Assembly (NCBI GenBank): GCA_047967505.1
Contig: CM106538.1
Source of the DNA: Dipteris shenzhenensis
Taxonomy: Eukaryota > Polypodiophyta > Polypodiopsida > Gleicheniales
Length of the DNA stretch: 64,000 nt
Reading direction: 5' to 3' (one strand)
The number at the start of each line of letters is the position of its first letter. Position 1 is the first letter of the stretch. The notes under the pieces were generated by a model that searched no databases, was not told the origin of the DNA, and saw only the letters and a program-made list of their open reading frames with translations. The translations under genes were made by a program, and so were the position numbers. This document shows positions 1-12,283 of the stretch, piece after piece.

Positions 1-924
1 CCTTGATGATTGTTCGATTGTGCATCATGAGTAGTCACTGGCTTAATTGATGCATTAAATGCAATGTTTTCCTTAAAGTTTTTCATACTACAGGATACGA
101 GTTTGCTTATAGGGGTGGAAATAGAAGCTTGTTAACGCCTGGTGCATATTTTTCGTTAGATGCAGCAGGATACTAGTTACAGAGTGTCGGCCAATTATTT
201 CACTTGAATCATGCTCCTCTTATGCTTGAGTTTATGGTCACGTATTGAGTTTAACATAATAGTCTATAGGATACTGGATGAGCACAACATAGTGGTTAGA
301 TGCATTCATTTCTAGTTCCGATAGAACTATCATTTAGACATTGGTCATAATAGAAGTATGGAGGGCTAAAATCCTTTTTTGGCTCCCTAAGTTTTTTAAA
401 GCATGGTATTGTCCAGATTACATAGGTATTTTCACTAAGCAAAATTAATCCTTATGATGAAAATGTGTTTTTTTTCTTTTGACATAGTTAGTTCTGTTTC
501 CATGTTTTTGGATCGAATGTATGGATGATCTTCTGCAAGCATAAAAGACATGATATGTATATGTAGCACATGATCATGTTTACATATTTTCAGTCATATA
601 TTCTACCTTGTGATCTATCGTGGATGTTCAATCTGAGTAGTGTTTGCTTTTTTTATCGCAAATTTTATGTATTGTTATGTATCTACCTCTCCACAACGAC
701 TCAAATTGATAGTATGGGGATGAAAGAGAAGTTAATTGTGAGTTTCAGGCATGCCTTCATTGTTGGAATATGTTTAATTTGCTTATGATCACATCAATTA
801 TTCCAATGATATTGAGGGGAATAAGATGCTGGATGAGGTTCTCGCTCGCTTGAAACCTATTTAATCTTGCTCGCTTATTTGGGGCTGCTCGCTTTTCTCC
901 GCTCACTTTTTGGTAATCCTCCAT
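1..924. other. AT-rich sequence without a recognisable gene
   Basis: I see no protein similarity, RNA gene or clear repeat here. The longest open stretch on the plus strand (570-788) is 72 codons of hydrophobic, low-complexity residues and does not look like a conserved protein. The segment ends where homology to the copia family at 23.2-26.8 kb begins. Confidence 0.5.
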
Positions 925-1863
925 CTTTATTGGTTATTCTCTGCAAGAGAAAGGATATAGATACTATAACCCTTCTACTCGTAAGGTCACAGTGAGCAGA
1001 GATGTTGTTTTTGATGAGATGAGTAGCTGGTATAAACTAGCAAATGTGGTTGATGATGTAGATGCACAAAATGGTAATGCTGCACATAATTCACAACAGC
1101 AATCACAAAATATTAGTGGACCTGTAGTGTCCTCTAGCAGTGGTTCACATACTTCGCCATGGACAGGCAGATTGAGATCAGGAGAATCTCCTCAAAGCAA
1201 TGCAGATAGTGGTATGCTGGTATCACCAAAGGGAAAAGAGAAAGTAGATCAGCCCATGGTTGATGTGAATGCAGGTCACTCTTATGTGGATGGTGAATCC
1301 AGTGGCTCATAACATAGCATTGATGATGAGTTGGGTATTCCTTCTATTGTTACACCTAGAGTAAGGAAGACCAGGAATGTTTTGAGAGCACCTGGTAGTG
1401 AGCCTATTGTGCACAGGTCTACCAGAGTCAGGTATCTTGTGGATAGGCTGAAATATGATGGATTTACAGCCATTAACTATGCCTATATGGTCAAAGTGAT
1501 ACAAGAACCAGAACCCACTTCTTTTGAGCTAGCCATGGGAAAAGAAAAATGGGAGAAAGCCATGGATGAAGAAATGGATGCCTTGGAAGCAAATGCTACA
1601 TGGGAATTGGTGCCTTTGCCTAAAGACAAGAATGCAATTGGCTACAAGTGGGTCTATAAGGTGAAGCACAATGCAGATGGTTCTGTGAGTACATACAAGG
1701 CAAGATTAGTTGTCAAGGGGTATACATAGACATATGGCATTGATTATGAAGAAACATTCAGTCCGGTTGCAAGGATGGTAACTGTAAGAGCAGTCATTGC
1801 TATGGCTACATCGAAGGGATGGTCTTTACATCAGATGGATGTAAAGAATGCCTTCTTACATGG
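925..1863 (+). pseudogene. Copia pol fragment (end of integrase to start of reverse transcriptase)
   Basis: The plus strand encodes a piece of Ty1/copia polyprotein that matches the better preserved minus-strand copy at 23.5-26.8 kb almost residue for residue. It starts at the post-integrase SRDVVFDEMSSWYK segment, passes through the acidic linker and enters the reverse transcriptase at WELVPLP and [14 protein letters not shown]. Homology stops abruptly after KNAFLHG. The frame has a TAA at 1310-1312 and a TAG at 1727-1729; at the second stop the related copy has a CAG glutamine codon. There are no catalytic DD residues, RNase H or LTRs, so this is a dead fragment. Homology begins about 65 bp before the first methionine, which is why I place the start near 925. 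Confidence 0.9.
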
Positions 1864-1868
1864 TCTGA

Positions 1869-2060
1869 AGGAGCCTACAAGTGGCTACAAATCCAAGGGA
1901 TGGCAATGAAAGAGCAGACATAGCATTAAGAAATGCATTGGAAAGGAAAGTGCCACCACGAAAACCATTGAAAGAGAGGCTAGATAGCACATGTGAGGGG
2001 ACGAAGGCACCACCACTAGAAAGAATGAGCCAAGAAGGGCTCATTCCAACATTAGGGTGA
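1869..2060 (+). other. Unidentified open reading block joined to the copia break point
   Basis: Immediately after copia homology ends, a 63-codon plus-strand frame stays open to TGA at 2058-2060. Its composition is protein-like: it is rich in charged residues, with [10 protein letters not shown] near the start and PRKPLKERLD in the middle. I do not recognise a family. It could be an exon or transposon piece brought next to the copia relic by recombination, or a chance frame. Confidence 0.25.
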
Positions 2061-2530
2061 CGTTTAGGGTTAATTATGGACACCCCATTTAACCCTTACA
2101 TAACAAGAGTGCAGAAGTGCCCATGGGCACTGTCTCCTAGTATAGCATTAAAGCAAGTGCTTTTGGATGCAAAAGAGAAAGCAAATGACTTTTAAAATGG
2201 AGTTGGGCTATTAAAAGACAATTTTTGTAAGATGATATCACTCCATAAATGACAATTTCAAACACACAACTTGGTTGAATTGTTTTTTAAAATTTCATGT
2301 GAAGATTCACAAAAGAGTTTCAATCCTCCACTATAGCACTACCTCTAATGATGTAGTACTAATAGACCTACACTTAACCAACTAGCCTCCCATTAGAACT
2401 AATCTTCTGACTAAACTATTTAGCTTGACCATTTTCTAAGGGAAGAGCAACATCTACCCATTCCAAGGGCCAAAAAATTTGTGTTACATATTCCTAGAAA
2501 AAATAATTGCATTACTTATTATAGGCATAT

Positions 2531-2605
2531 AGAGCTAAGTAGAGAAGAGCTATTGTGTAGTCTTCTTGGCTATGGCTTTGTTTTACATGTCCACCTCCAT
2601 CAAGA
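2531..2605 (+). repeat. Dispersed repeat, copy 1 (partial)
   Basis: The segment shares the block GAGCTATTGTG, then GGCTATGGCT, then ACATGTCCACC with 32725-32775, in the same order and spacing. It is the second half of the longer repeat seen at 32.65 kb. Confidence 0.5.
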
Positions 2606-3342
2606 GGGAGGTTTGCAATTGTAGATGATTTGGTTGCACATGGAAACATTTATGCACACAGTTTTTTTTGGGAATGATAATATCTTGGTTTAAAATTGGT
2701 TGTCGGATGAGCCTCTCCTTAAGAAAAAACTAGAGCAATAATGACTACTACAATGTTTTATTTTAATCATGTCCTCTTTTCTAATTGCAACGTTTGAACT
2801 TCTACCTGCAAACGGTAAAATTACTGCTTAAAAAATGTGTACGTGTGAACAAAACAAAAAGTGCAATCTGGTTTTTTGTACTTTAATCTTTTAATTTCCA
2901 ACTACCCCCTACATGTGAATAGGCTTTAAGAGGCACTGCGAACCAAAAAATAATTGAGTATTAAGAGCTTGTCCACCTGGGGAGGCTAGTCTCTACGTCC
3001 CAAAAACCAAGTTATAATTTTGTTTCAATTCACCCATCAGCAATGTTTTTTGGGACCATTCAAACATTTACATGTTGCAGCTAGTTTCCCTGTGTAGGCA
3101 CAGAACTGTGCAACCTTCTCTTGCTTACAAAGACAAAATTGCATAAATTTAAGGGGCTGTAACCAACTAAGCGTAATTATTACCCTTGGTTTTTTTGTGA
3201 GCCCTTCCTTGCAAGTAGGGGCTTAAAAAAAAATAGGTTTCATCCTAATTTGCAACCCAATAGTTCCAAGTGAACAATTCAATTACAAATCATGCTCTGT
3301 GGTTTGCAATTCGAGCCTTTTGCTCTAACCCCCAAAAAAACA

Positions 3343-3425
3343 TTTTATTTCTTATTAAGACCATACAAAAGAAGTCTTGGCCATGAGGAGAAGGAGGTAT
3401 TGTGGAATGTGAGGTGCTATGGTGT
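3343..3425 (+). repeat. Dispersed repeat, copy 2
   Basis: It contains TTTCTTATTA, then GACCATACAAAAGAAGT, then TATTGTGGA and GTGCTATGG, matching the order found at 32655-32760. The unit is 80-130 bp. Its class (SINE, MITE or LTR piece) cannot be decided by eye. Confidence 0.6.
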
Positions 3426-3532
3426 TCTTCCTAATTTTGCATCCCAATGGCTTCCTACCATATGGTGTGGTTCGCAATTGAAGCCTTTAGGCGCTAGCAA
3501 AGAAAAAGAAAAAGAAAGAATTGCAATGTAGA

Positions 3533-3612
3533 TAAAAAAGTCTTGCATTTGTGATGAGGACCATACAAAAGAAGTCTTGTGATGATAAAGAGATTTTGTG
3601 GAGACTAGGTCT
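3533..3612 (+). repeat. Dispersed repeat, copy 3
   Basis: It contains GACCATACAAAAGAAGT followed by TGTGATGATAAAGAG and TTTGTGGAG, again parallel to 32655-32740. Copies 2 and 3 lie only about 110 bp apart, so this is a local duplication of a wider family. Confidence 0.55.
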
Positions 3613-3962
3613 ATCTAGATACTGCACTTTTTAGGTCTTTGCGTTAAGATTATAAAAAGGTTCCTTCTCCCATTTTCCCTCATTCGTTGCCAAAATCTCA
3701 CTTCGCTATCATTTTTTGTCTTTAGATTTTCTAGCTTTTCTTGCTCTTTTGGTGAGTTTTCCAACTTTTCTTGCTCTTTTTGTGTGTCAGTCGGGCTAGG
3801 TGATGCTTGCTTTGGTTGGAATCACCTCACCCAAGCTATCTAGACTTGCATGTTTGTGTATTAGTCAAGCCAGGAGAATACCTGCTTCATCTGGTCAGAA
3901 TCTCCACAACTTGATTGACATTTTCACTTGTTTATGTGTGTGTGCATGTGTGTCTGTACATT

Positions 3963-4099
<137 letters not shown>

Positions 4100-4587
4100 T
4101 GTTTGTGTATCAATCAACGGGCCAAGAGATGGCCCGTTCCAATTGCAGAATCGCATTGCCTTGACTGACTTGTTTACTATAAATAAGATCAATCCGGGTG
4201 ATGGCTTACTTTCACCAGTTGGTTCCCCCCAATGATATACCACATTTATTTATTTATATAGGTGTAAGTAGAGCCAGCTTTTATCCAGATGGTTGCCTTC
4301 TTTTGCATGTTGGTTCATCCTGATAATAACCTTCCCAAACCAGATGTGTGATTGGCAAAGGTGATCTAGATCATCTTGGTTATGTGTTGTTGTTACATGT
4401 TTCCTGTTCTAGCCTCTACCACCCTAATAGGTTGATGCTAGATAGTGACTTTACGAAGATGCTCATTATGATAGTTGATTGTGTAGTGGGTTGTGGCTTA
4501 ATTGACATTAACCCTCCATTCTTTGAGAAACCAAAAGATATGGATAGAAATATGGAGAAATGACACAGGGATAACAAGGGTCAAGAA

Positions 4588-4722
4588 TGTTAGAACTATA
4601 TATATCTCGCCCTAACTCAGCCTCGTCCTCAACCATATATATGCCTATGATCTATGAATAGAATCACTTCCTTGGGAGCAACTCTTGTGTCCATCTCTCT
4701 CCTCCTTCTCTTCGTCTCAACA
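4588..4722 (+). mobile_element. Short LTR (about 135 bp) of an LTR retroelement
   Basis: The segment begins TGTTAG and ends CAACA, the usual TG...CA ends of an LTR. A primer-binding site starts at the very next base. 135 bp is within the range of miniature LTR elements (TRIMs) and short for an autonomous element. I found no second LTR downstream, so this is a 5' end whose 3' half is missing or too diverged to see. Confidence 0.65.
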
Positions 4723-4735
4723 TGGTATTAGAGCC
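4723..4735 (+). promoter_or_regulatory. Primer-binding site next to the short LTR
   Basis: TGGTATTAGAGCC differs by one base from TGGTATCAGAGCC, the methionine-initiator-tRNA complementary primer site common in plant LTR elements and seen elsewhere in this window. Confidence 0.7.
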
Positions 4736-7124
4736 TAGCTATGCTCGAGCATGACTGTGAGAAGAAAGCAATATGATATCAGCGTTGTGATCATGATTGA
4801 TGAAAACGGCCCAGGGAGGGCCCGGGATAGCTTGATCAGTCGGTTATATTTTGATTGGCTAGATCACTATATTCCAATTTTAGGTAAGAAAGTTATGGTT
4901 ATTTCTTTTTGTTGCCTACTGTTAATAAACTAGTAGAAGAGTGTTTACCCATAACTAGAGAGGACTTGATCTAAGACATGAGGATGGAAAAGGTTCATAA
5001 TTTTATAGAATCAACAATATTTGAAGCAAAAGCAAAAGTAATTAAAAATTAGACTTAATGATAAGAAGCTTCCTGATATGGTATCACCATCCCTCTTTTA
5101 GTCTTTGTCTTTTAGTCTTTGCTAGTTGATCACACCATCTTGCACTCAGAATTTGTGTTCCTTGGATCTAACACACTGGCATATCATGCGTTCACATTCC
5201 TACATGGAGCAATAAGAGGCTCAATCACATAAAGCAAACTTCTTTAACTACATGACTCCACAACAATTTAGATGAAGAGGAGACCCAATGTCCGCCGGTC
5301 ATATCCACAAAAAACAAGAGCACAAGATCATCGTTTGTTGCAAGCATAGTCAATCTTTAGGGATGAAGATCTTATCTAACTGATGCCAATTAGATTCTCA
5401 ATCTTGTCATTCAGAGTAACACAGCCCAATCTATATGCTTTTGTAGTGATAATTATATACGTTCAACATACCAAAAAGTTGATTGGGAAAATCGCTTGGA
5501 TAAAGGGTATCTACCATATGAAAGCAATTTTTGTTTTCTATCAGCTCATCAGTGAAAACAAGAGTTTAGCACTTCAGCACTTGTGGTTTGATGTTGCTTT
5601 TGCAAAAGTAAAAGCCAATGATGCTTCACATCTATTAAGCTGGTTTTTATTTAGTGCATCCTTTACTGACAAGTTTTTTATTTCATGCATCACTTGTTGA
5701 GTCTTTGTGTAAGTTCTTTGCTACTCAACATTCATAGACCTTTCATAGAACTTCCTTCAGTCAAATAGCTCTGTCAATATCTATACTCAGGTATCTCACA
5801 AAACTTGATTGCTTTTCAATGAGACGATGATGGTTAATTCCAAGATCACCAACCACTATGACATACATCTATGTGTTGGAGCTTTTATTTGCCTATTGGT
5901 ATAGAGATAAACCAACTTCCTTTAATGTTGTACATGATTGGGAACCATGATATCATCATAGTTCAATACAATGCTTTGTCCCTGATATTCCTCTTGAAAG
6001 ATTCTATTATTTGTATTCCACTACATTCATATGCTTGATGTTTTATTCACAATGATAATACATGCATTATCATAATGTCCTACTCAAGTTTAGCTACATC
6101 TTCAAGTCTCCATGAATCTTGGTTAAAGAGACTTTCCAAATATTCTATATCAAGCTTTACATTCAACATGAGCTCATTGATTCAAACGAGCTTCCAAAAT
6201 GTTTTGTATTGTTTTGAAGGCTAGATTTTCTTCGATTATCTTATTATTTACTTTTGATTTCCTAAATGTTTTGTGTTATTTTGAAGGTGAGAGTTACTTT
6301 TGATTATCTTATGATTTTGAAAGCAGGTTATCTTTCATCATTTGTTAATCAAGCATGCCTATAGACCATCCATTGTATTTGATCTAGAGTAGGCTAAAGA
6401 TTTGATATTGAGGTTTTCATTTATTACGACTTGGAGGTTTCTCATCCTAAACACTTTCTTGTCATTCTGGGCTGACTTGCTAATCATGTAGGTGTGCTTG
6501 ATATGCAAAAGAAAATTTGGGTCTAATGTTTCTTTCTGTCTTATAAGATTACATTTTGCTTGACTTTCTCATCATGTATTTAACACTAGTTTCACTTTCA
6601 CAAGCTAGTCCATCCTATGGAAGAAAAGGACTTGTCAAATATTTTGTGTTGTTAACATGCTAACATGTTTTCTTTCAATGTTTCTTTTCTATTTAGCTTT
6701 GACATCATTACTTCATGGATGCATTACTTCACATATGCGAAGGAGCTTCTCACATGTTTCCTTGTCATTTTCAAGGCACTCGTTTGTTTCCAAAGGCTGA
6801 GCTCATAGGTTCTCTTTCATCACACTCAATTGTACATGCTGATTTGCACAGGTGCCTGGATACAATCCAATAGAATAAATGCACATTGCATACCTACAGG
6901 ATTAATACATCTACTTTATTTTTCATACTCATCTATATTTACAAGTGCATGTAAGGTCTTTCTAGACCAGCGATTTGTTTCTTCTTTCTCGATTAACTTA
7001 TTGATGACTTATGGTATGTATTTACTTTATTGGTTCACCTTGTATCTTCAAACAAGGCATACTTTTAGTTTGTCCTTTTATTCTGCCTTTTATGTGGTAA
7101 GGTATACTTATATGTCTTTCACGA
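4736..7124. other. AT-rich sequence without a recognisable gene
   Basis: Frames of up to about 105 codons (5383-5700, 6830-7144) are rich in F, I, L, Y and C, as expected of AT-rich DNA, and show no domain. If the LTR at 4588 belongs to a larger element, this would be its decayed interior, but nothing here proves that. Confidence 0.4.
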
Positions 7125-7722
7125 CAATGAACACATATGGCTGAATTATTGAGTACTCGTTTGGCCATGGCAACTATGGATTACTTATTGCATAATGTTT
7201 GGACGTGGCAAGGTTCAATGTCTTTCAGGTGACTATATTTATAAACACATATGGCTAACTGCCTAAGTACATATGGACATGGCATATGGCTAACTACTTG
7301 AGTACTCGTTTGGACGTGGCACATGGATTATTACTGAGTCCTCGTTTGGATGTGACGCATATTTATCTGGCTTTCATGATGAACACATATGAATTACTTA
7401 TTGAGTACTCGTTTGGATATGGCACTATGGATTACTTATTGAGTACTCATTTTGACGTGACATAGACTTATATGGCTTTCATGATGAACACATATGGATT
7501 ACTTATTGAGTATTCATTTCGATGTGACACCTATAGATTACTTATTGCATACTTGTTTGGATGTGGCAAGATTCAAGGTCTTTAAGGTGACAATATGTAT
7601 GAACACATACGGATTCCTTCTTGAGTACTCGTTTGGACATGGCACATATGGATATTATTTATTAAGTACTCATTTGGACGTGGCACATATGGATTACTTA
7701 TTGAGTACTCGTTTGGACGTGA
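7125..7722 (+). repeat. Degenerate minisatellite, about 40-60 bp units
   Basis: The phrases ACACATATGG, ATTACTTATTGAGTACTCGT and TTGGACGTGGCAC recur about ten times in variable spacing. Some copies carry an insert containing GGCTTTCATGATGA. Unit boundaries are eroded, so the array is old. The 86-codon frame at 7494-7754 is simply the translated repeat. Confidence 0.8.
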
Positions 7723-7744
7723 TCACCGTGATTGTTGCTTCTCT

Positions 7745-8045
7745 TTTCTCCTAGTGTTCCCAGATGCCCATTTTCTTAGTTACTTCTAGATGTTCTTTGT
7801 AATCTTGGATGCTCATCTTCTCGGTTGTTTGGTACTTCCGGATGCGAAGATGTTATTTCATTCCTGCCGCTATTATTATGTAAGCTGTGTCTAATCTACA
7901 CCATCTTGCCTCTTATCATATATGTGTGGCTTATGCTCGTTGTATTTTTGGTTGTTCGGTACTTTTGACTGCCCAGTTGTTTGGTACTTTCGGATGCCCA
8001 AGTGTTCGATACTTCTGGAGGCCCAAATGTTCGTTGTGTTTCTGG
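7745..8045 (+). repeat. Second short degenerate tandem repeat
   Basis: About seven loose copies of a roughly 30-bp phrase built on TGTTCGGTACTTCTGGATGC follow the minisatellite directly. It has a different unit from the neighbouring array. No protein is supported here. Confidence 0.55.
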
Positions 8046-8656
8046 ATTATTGGTTCTTGATTTGCAGGATCTTAATGGGCCTTCCTATTGTGTTGCTATG
8101 GCTTTCTTACATGACGCAAGTGACATTTCAGCCCTGTCTTTGTGGACATCTCAAATCACCCCTACATACTCATCTTTAGAGTGGCTGAAGCAATTTCCTC
8201 ATACATTCATCCTTGGTACAACAAAAAAGGAAACTTGAACATTTGCTGTGTTCATATACCCCGCATGAAACTGATCATTTTAGGTGGATGAATTGTGCAA
8301 AACATGAACACATAATTACAAAGATTTAACTAGATTGAACTTGGAGATGACAAGCTCTCTTATTTAGATGAAGAGCTCAAACATAGAACTTGAAGATCTC
8401 AAGCCCTGATTATTCATCATTACTATGTCAAACAAGTTCACACTTCCACGTAGAGTTTTCCATTTTCCACGCGTAATTTGCACTGTATCATGCACCAAAC
8501 ATAGTGCCTATATTTTCACTATATTGTGAACAAGTGCTTGTCTTATGCCTTTATACTATCCACATGCAATTTACATTGTATCATCCAACATTACATTATA
8601 TCATTCAAACTAGCCTATTGTATATATATTTTCACATAGATATTTTCAAACAGGCC

Positions 8657-8850
8657 CACTACAAGGCATAGGCCCTTTTTTGATGGAAATACTGACCTTT
8701 TTTACACAAAAGTTTTTTTTTGACAGGCGCAAAGGTCAGTATTTATGTCGCTATAAGCATAAAAAAAGAACGGTCACTATATAAGCTTCGCTATATAGCG
8801 ACACTGGTAAACGTTGCTATATAGCGACGATTAACAAAAGCTTTTTAAAA
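8657..8850 (+). mobile_element. Probable CACTA-type transposon terminus with subterminal repeats
   Basis: The segment starts CACTACAAGG, the form expected of a CACTA (En/Spm) terminal inverted repeat. It is followed by structures typical of subterminal regions: a perfect 14-bp inverted repeat (8687-8700 with 8731-8744), a perfect 12-bp palindrome CGCTATATAGCG at 8789-8800, and repeats of GCTATATAGCGAC at 8790-8802 and 8816-8828. I did not find the opposite terminus or a 3-bp target duplication, so the element is incomplete or its far end is diverged. Confidence 0.5.
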
Positions 8851-9116
8851 AAATTAGTGGGGATAAATAGAGCCACATCAAGCCCTGCTGTCTTGCCCCA
8901 CTAATGTTTTTTATTTAGTAATTACAAAAGAATGTTTTTTGTTACAAAATTTCCCTTGTAGAAAGGGTGATACAAAATCACTCAAATGAACCAAGCGGCA
9001 GAAGCATATACATGTCGAAGATATACAACATTGTTTGTTACAAAATCACTCAAATGAGCCGATATACAAAAGCATATACATGGTGAAGTATATGCAAACT
9101 ACTACTAATACTACTA

Positions 9117-10530
9117 CTATTGCTGCTGCTCATTTGAATCATCATCCTCGTCCTCGTCCTCGTTGCACTGGCTTGATCCCTGGCCCTCGTGAGCTACACC
9201 TGATCCCTGGCCCTCGTCAAAGCCGCGTAAGCCTAATCCCTCATCATCTCACCACTCACCTCTACTAATGGGACGTTTGAGCTTTGATTCTAAGAGTGAA
9301 ACCATATTAATTGGAAATTAGATTGGAACTTAAAGAATAAAATAGTTTAAAAAGTGAGATTACAAGTAGGAGTAGACTTATACCGTGTGACCAGCCACCT
9401 CAACCCAATCGACCATCGCTCCCAGTGCCTCCTACTCAATAAATCACGGCTTTATTCCTATGCAAAACACATGTCTCGTCTCTGTGTCTATAGGAAGGCA
9501 ACCCATTGCAGCTTGCTATGGGCCCAATTTATGAGAGTTAGATAAAGTGCATGCAATATGTAGTAAGACAAATAGAACAATACATTAAATGAGAAGAAGT
9601 AGACTTACCACGGTTGCCTCGAATGCCAACCATCTGCCTACACTAAAGTGCGAAGTACCTACGGAGTCTAGCCATCTCCTCGCAGCCCTCCTCTGACCCT
9701 TGAATAGTTTGGGATGGTCCTTGTACTGCTTCTTAAAAATCTTCCAATCAGCTTGTCTGCCCAGCTGGGTTTAGCCTTCCCCTTTGCAATGGAAGTACGC
9801 AAGGTTGACCTACGATTCTTCAAGAGGACCCCCATGTGCTCTTTCATGTAATCTGAATTAAACTCCCAATTTGGAGGATTAGGATATTGTGTTTTTAATT
9901 CATCGATGTGACTGCCTGCTTCTTTCCCTCATCATGGTACCACTAGTCAGTAGCTATGCCACTCTTGAAGTGGTGGCTCATCAACCGCCTCATGGTGGCC
10001 ATCACTGCTGATCCCTTTTTATTTTCTATTATCTCTCCAGCAACCGTGATTTCATAGGACAGGTCCTCGACCAAGTAAGGAGGACTCATGGTAGTAATAG
10101 AGTTAGAGCGAGTAGTGTTACTGTGAGTGCTTACGGAGCGAGGAGTAGTAGTGGGAGTAGGAGAGGGAAAGGGACCTGACTGGTACTGGGTCTCGAGACC
10201 AAGTGGAGACCTGTAGGGATGTGTGTGCTGACTTGTCTACATCTCCAGAGTTAGCACAACATAAGAGACCCCTCCTACTCTTCCTTCCCTTACGATGGGC
10301 ACGCCCAAGTGATGACCCCTCAATCGAAGGGGCTAGAGGGGACGGCTGGACAATAGGTCCAGCTGTCGGTGTAGGAGAGGGATTTTCTGAGGTCCTATGG
10401 GATAGCAGAAGAAGAATCTTGCTACCGCCACACCAGTCATCTATGCGACAAACTTGTCGGGACTCCCGACAAAGCCATGGGCTACTAGCAAAGGAGTTCC
10501 TCGAGGGGTAGTCACAGTGCTACGTTCGAG
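9117..10530 (-). pseudogene. Broken spliced minus-strand gene, possibly the CACTA element's own
   Basis: Read on the minus strand, a proline/serine/threonine-rich region (about 10520-10100) leads into SPPYLVEDLSYEITVAGE and ATMRRLMSHHFKSG, then in another frame into YMKEHMGVLLKNRR and FKGQRRAARRWLDS. Good GT splice donors follow (GTAAGT near 9610 and GTATAAG near 9380), and the last piece ends in an acidic tail NEDEDEDDDSNEQQQ with a stop at 9117-9119. Several in-frame stops and at least one frameshift show it is dead. The exon style and position inside the CACTA-like terminus suggest a transposon-encoded protein, but I cannot assign a family; a captured host gene is the alternative. Confidence 0.45.
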
Positions 10531-10756
10531 AGGAGTCGGGCCAGGGTAGTCACAGGGGTAGGCCCCTGAGGTGTTGCCTAAGTGGAATCAAAGTCCTTTG
10601 GAGAATAGAGATCATGATGTCTCCTACTATGAGGGTTTCCATACTCATCAGACGTGCAACATGATCCCATGTCTAGTTTGGGAGGATTGGACAAACTTAG
10701 ACACAAACATAAAAACAAAAAACAAAAAACAAGAGCGGGTAAGAAGCGAAAAGACA

Positions 10757-12283
10757 ATTAATTACTTTATTGGAAAACCTGCTAAGTACACCAGTCGCAA
10801 AGCTGATGTCCGATCGTGTGTTGCACAGGTAGATCAAGCTGCCCACAAGCCTTCTGTACTTTGCTTCGTCCACCAGTGGTGATGAATCCTCGTTTGAGAA
10901 CTTCGCGTCAACCTCCACAGGGGTACCAACTGTCTTGCACTCAGCCATGCCAAATGCCTTCAGTATCTCTCCAGCATACTTCAGCTATGAAATGAAGATC
11001 TGTTTCGGCTCCTGCCAAACTTCAATCCCCAAACAAAAATGCATCAGTTCGAGGTCTATCATTTCAAACTCTCTTCCTAGCAAATGCTTCATCTACGAGA
11101 TCTTCTCTTCATGGTTCCCTGTTATGACAAGGTCGTCCACATAAAGGACCATGATCATACACCTGCCTCCTTCTCTGAAGATATACAAATTTGCATCATA
11201 TGGGCTCCTCCTGAATCCATTTTGCAGAAAGTAGGCATCAATTCACTGGTACCACGCTCGTGGGGCCTGTTTCAGCCCGTAAAGTGCCTTCTTCAGTTTG
11301 CAAACTTTACCTTCTGAACCGGGGATCTCAAAACCTAGTGGTTGTTCCACATATACCTCCTCCTTGAGATCTCCAGTCAAAAAGGCGGATTTCACATCCA
11401 TCTAAAACACGGGTCAACTTCTTTGGGTAGCTAAAGCCAAAACACTACGAATTGTGGCTAGTCGAGCTATGGGAGCAAAAGTATCTTGATAATCAAAACC
11501 ATGTACCTGTGCAAATCCTTTTGCCACGAGCTGAGCCTTGTACTTATCCAACGTGCCGTTGGACTTGTACTTGGTCTTGTACACCCACTTGGTTCCGATT
11601 ACCTTGCGTTTTGGTGGTCGATCCACAAGGTCCCAAGTGTTGTTCTTCATTATGGAGCCATACTCTAACTGCATAGCCTCCATCCACCTATCATCACCCT
11701 ATGCCTCTTCAAGACACTTGGGTTCATTAGCACGGATCACTTCTGTCATCAAAGCATAGTTGACCAAGTGTTCTTGCGCCCTTCTTTGCTCCTCTAATCT
11801 CTTGGACCGGCGGTGTTCGGATGGTTCCTCCTCAATGGCTGGAGGTTCTTTGCTGTCCAAAAGCTACTTTACCCACTTTAGGAATGGCCGTTGCTGTTGC
11901 GGTTCTGCAGGCTCTTCTTCATCTTCTTTGTCTTGAATCCTCCCAAGCACCATTGGGGGAGTTCGGTCTGCTGTTGGTGGTGGTACTGGATGGATATCCT
12001 GGTCCTGGTTGTCAGGGAAGGAAGCATCCTCCTCCAATTGATGCGGCTATTCTGAGAAGATCACATCGCGACTTACAATTACCTTCTTGGTAACAAGGTT
12101 ATAGAGACAGTAACCCTTCGCCTCTTCACTATAGCCCAAGAAAATACACTTCCGGCTCTTCGGTTCCCATTTGGTCTTGGTAACATCAGGGACATGCACA
12201 AAACACTCACATTCGAAAACTCTAAAATGTGTAGCTAAAGGTTTCTTACTAGAAAAGGCTTGCAGTGGAGTCATCTCATTCAC
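10757..12283 (-). pseudogene. Copia pol relic, different family from the 23-27 kb copy
   Basis: Minus-strand blocks follow normal copia order. The post-integrase segment is at 12283-12047 (VFECECFVHVPD, KCIFLGYSEEAKGY, VSRDVIFSE). Reverse transcriptase onset is at 11683-11414 (NNTWDLVDRPPKRK, GTKWVYKTKYKSNG, FAQVHGFDYQDTFAP). The thumb/RNase H junction is at 10948-10757 (EAKYRRLVGSLIYL, FATGVLSRFSNK). Between them the frame is broken repeatedly; a stop falls in the KTAFLTG-equivalent region around 11402. No LTR was found at either side and RNase H is cut off, so this is an internal fragment. Its residues differ clearly from the family at 925 and 23.6 kb. Confidence 0.9.

Larger units (their letters stand above)
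2084..3960. other. Non-coding stretch with copies of a dispersed repeat
   Basis: No gene is recognisable. The sequence is AT-rich and holds three diverged pieces of a repeat that recurs at 32.65 kb, listed separately. The 79-codon frame at 3292-3531 lies across one of these copies and is not credible as a gene. Confidence 0.5.

Noticed and set aside
7125-7722. CRISPR-like array
   Set aside because: Units are degenerate, spacing is irregular, no unique spacers of constant length exist and no cas gene is near; it is a minisatellite.
8990-9110. Possible opposite CACTA terminus
   Set aside because: CACTCAAATGA repeats occur but lack the CACTACAAG core and do not pair with the 8657 end.
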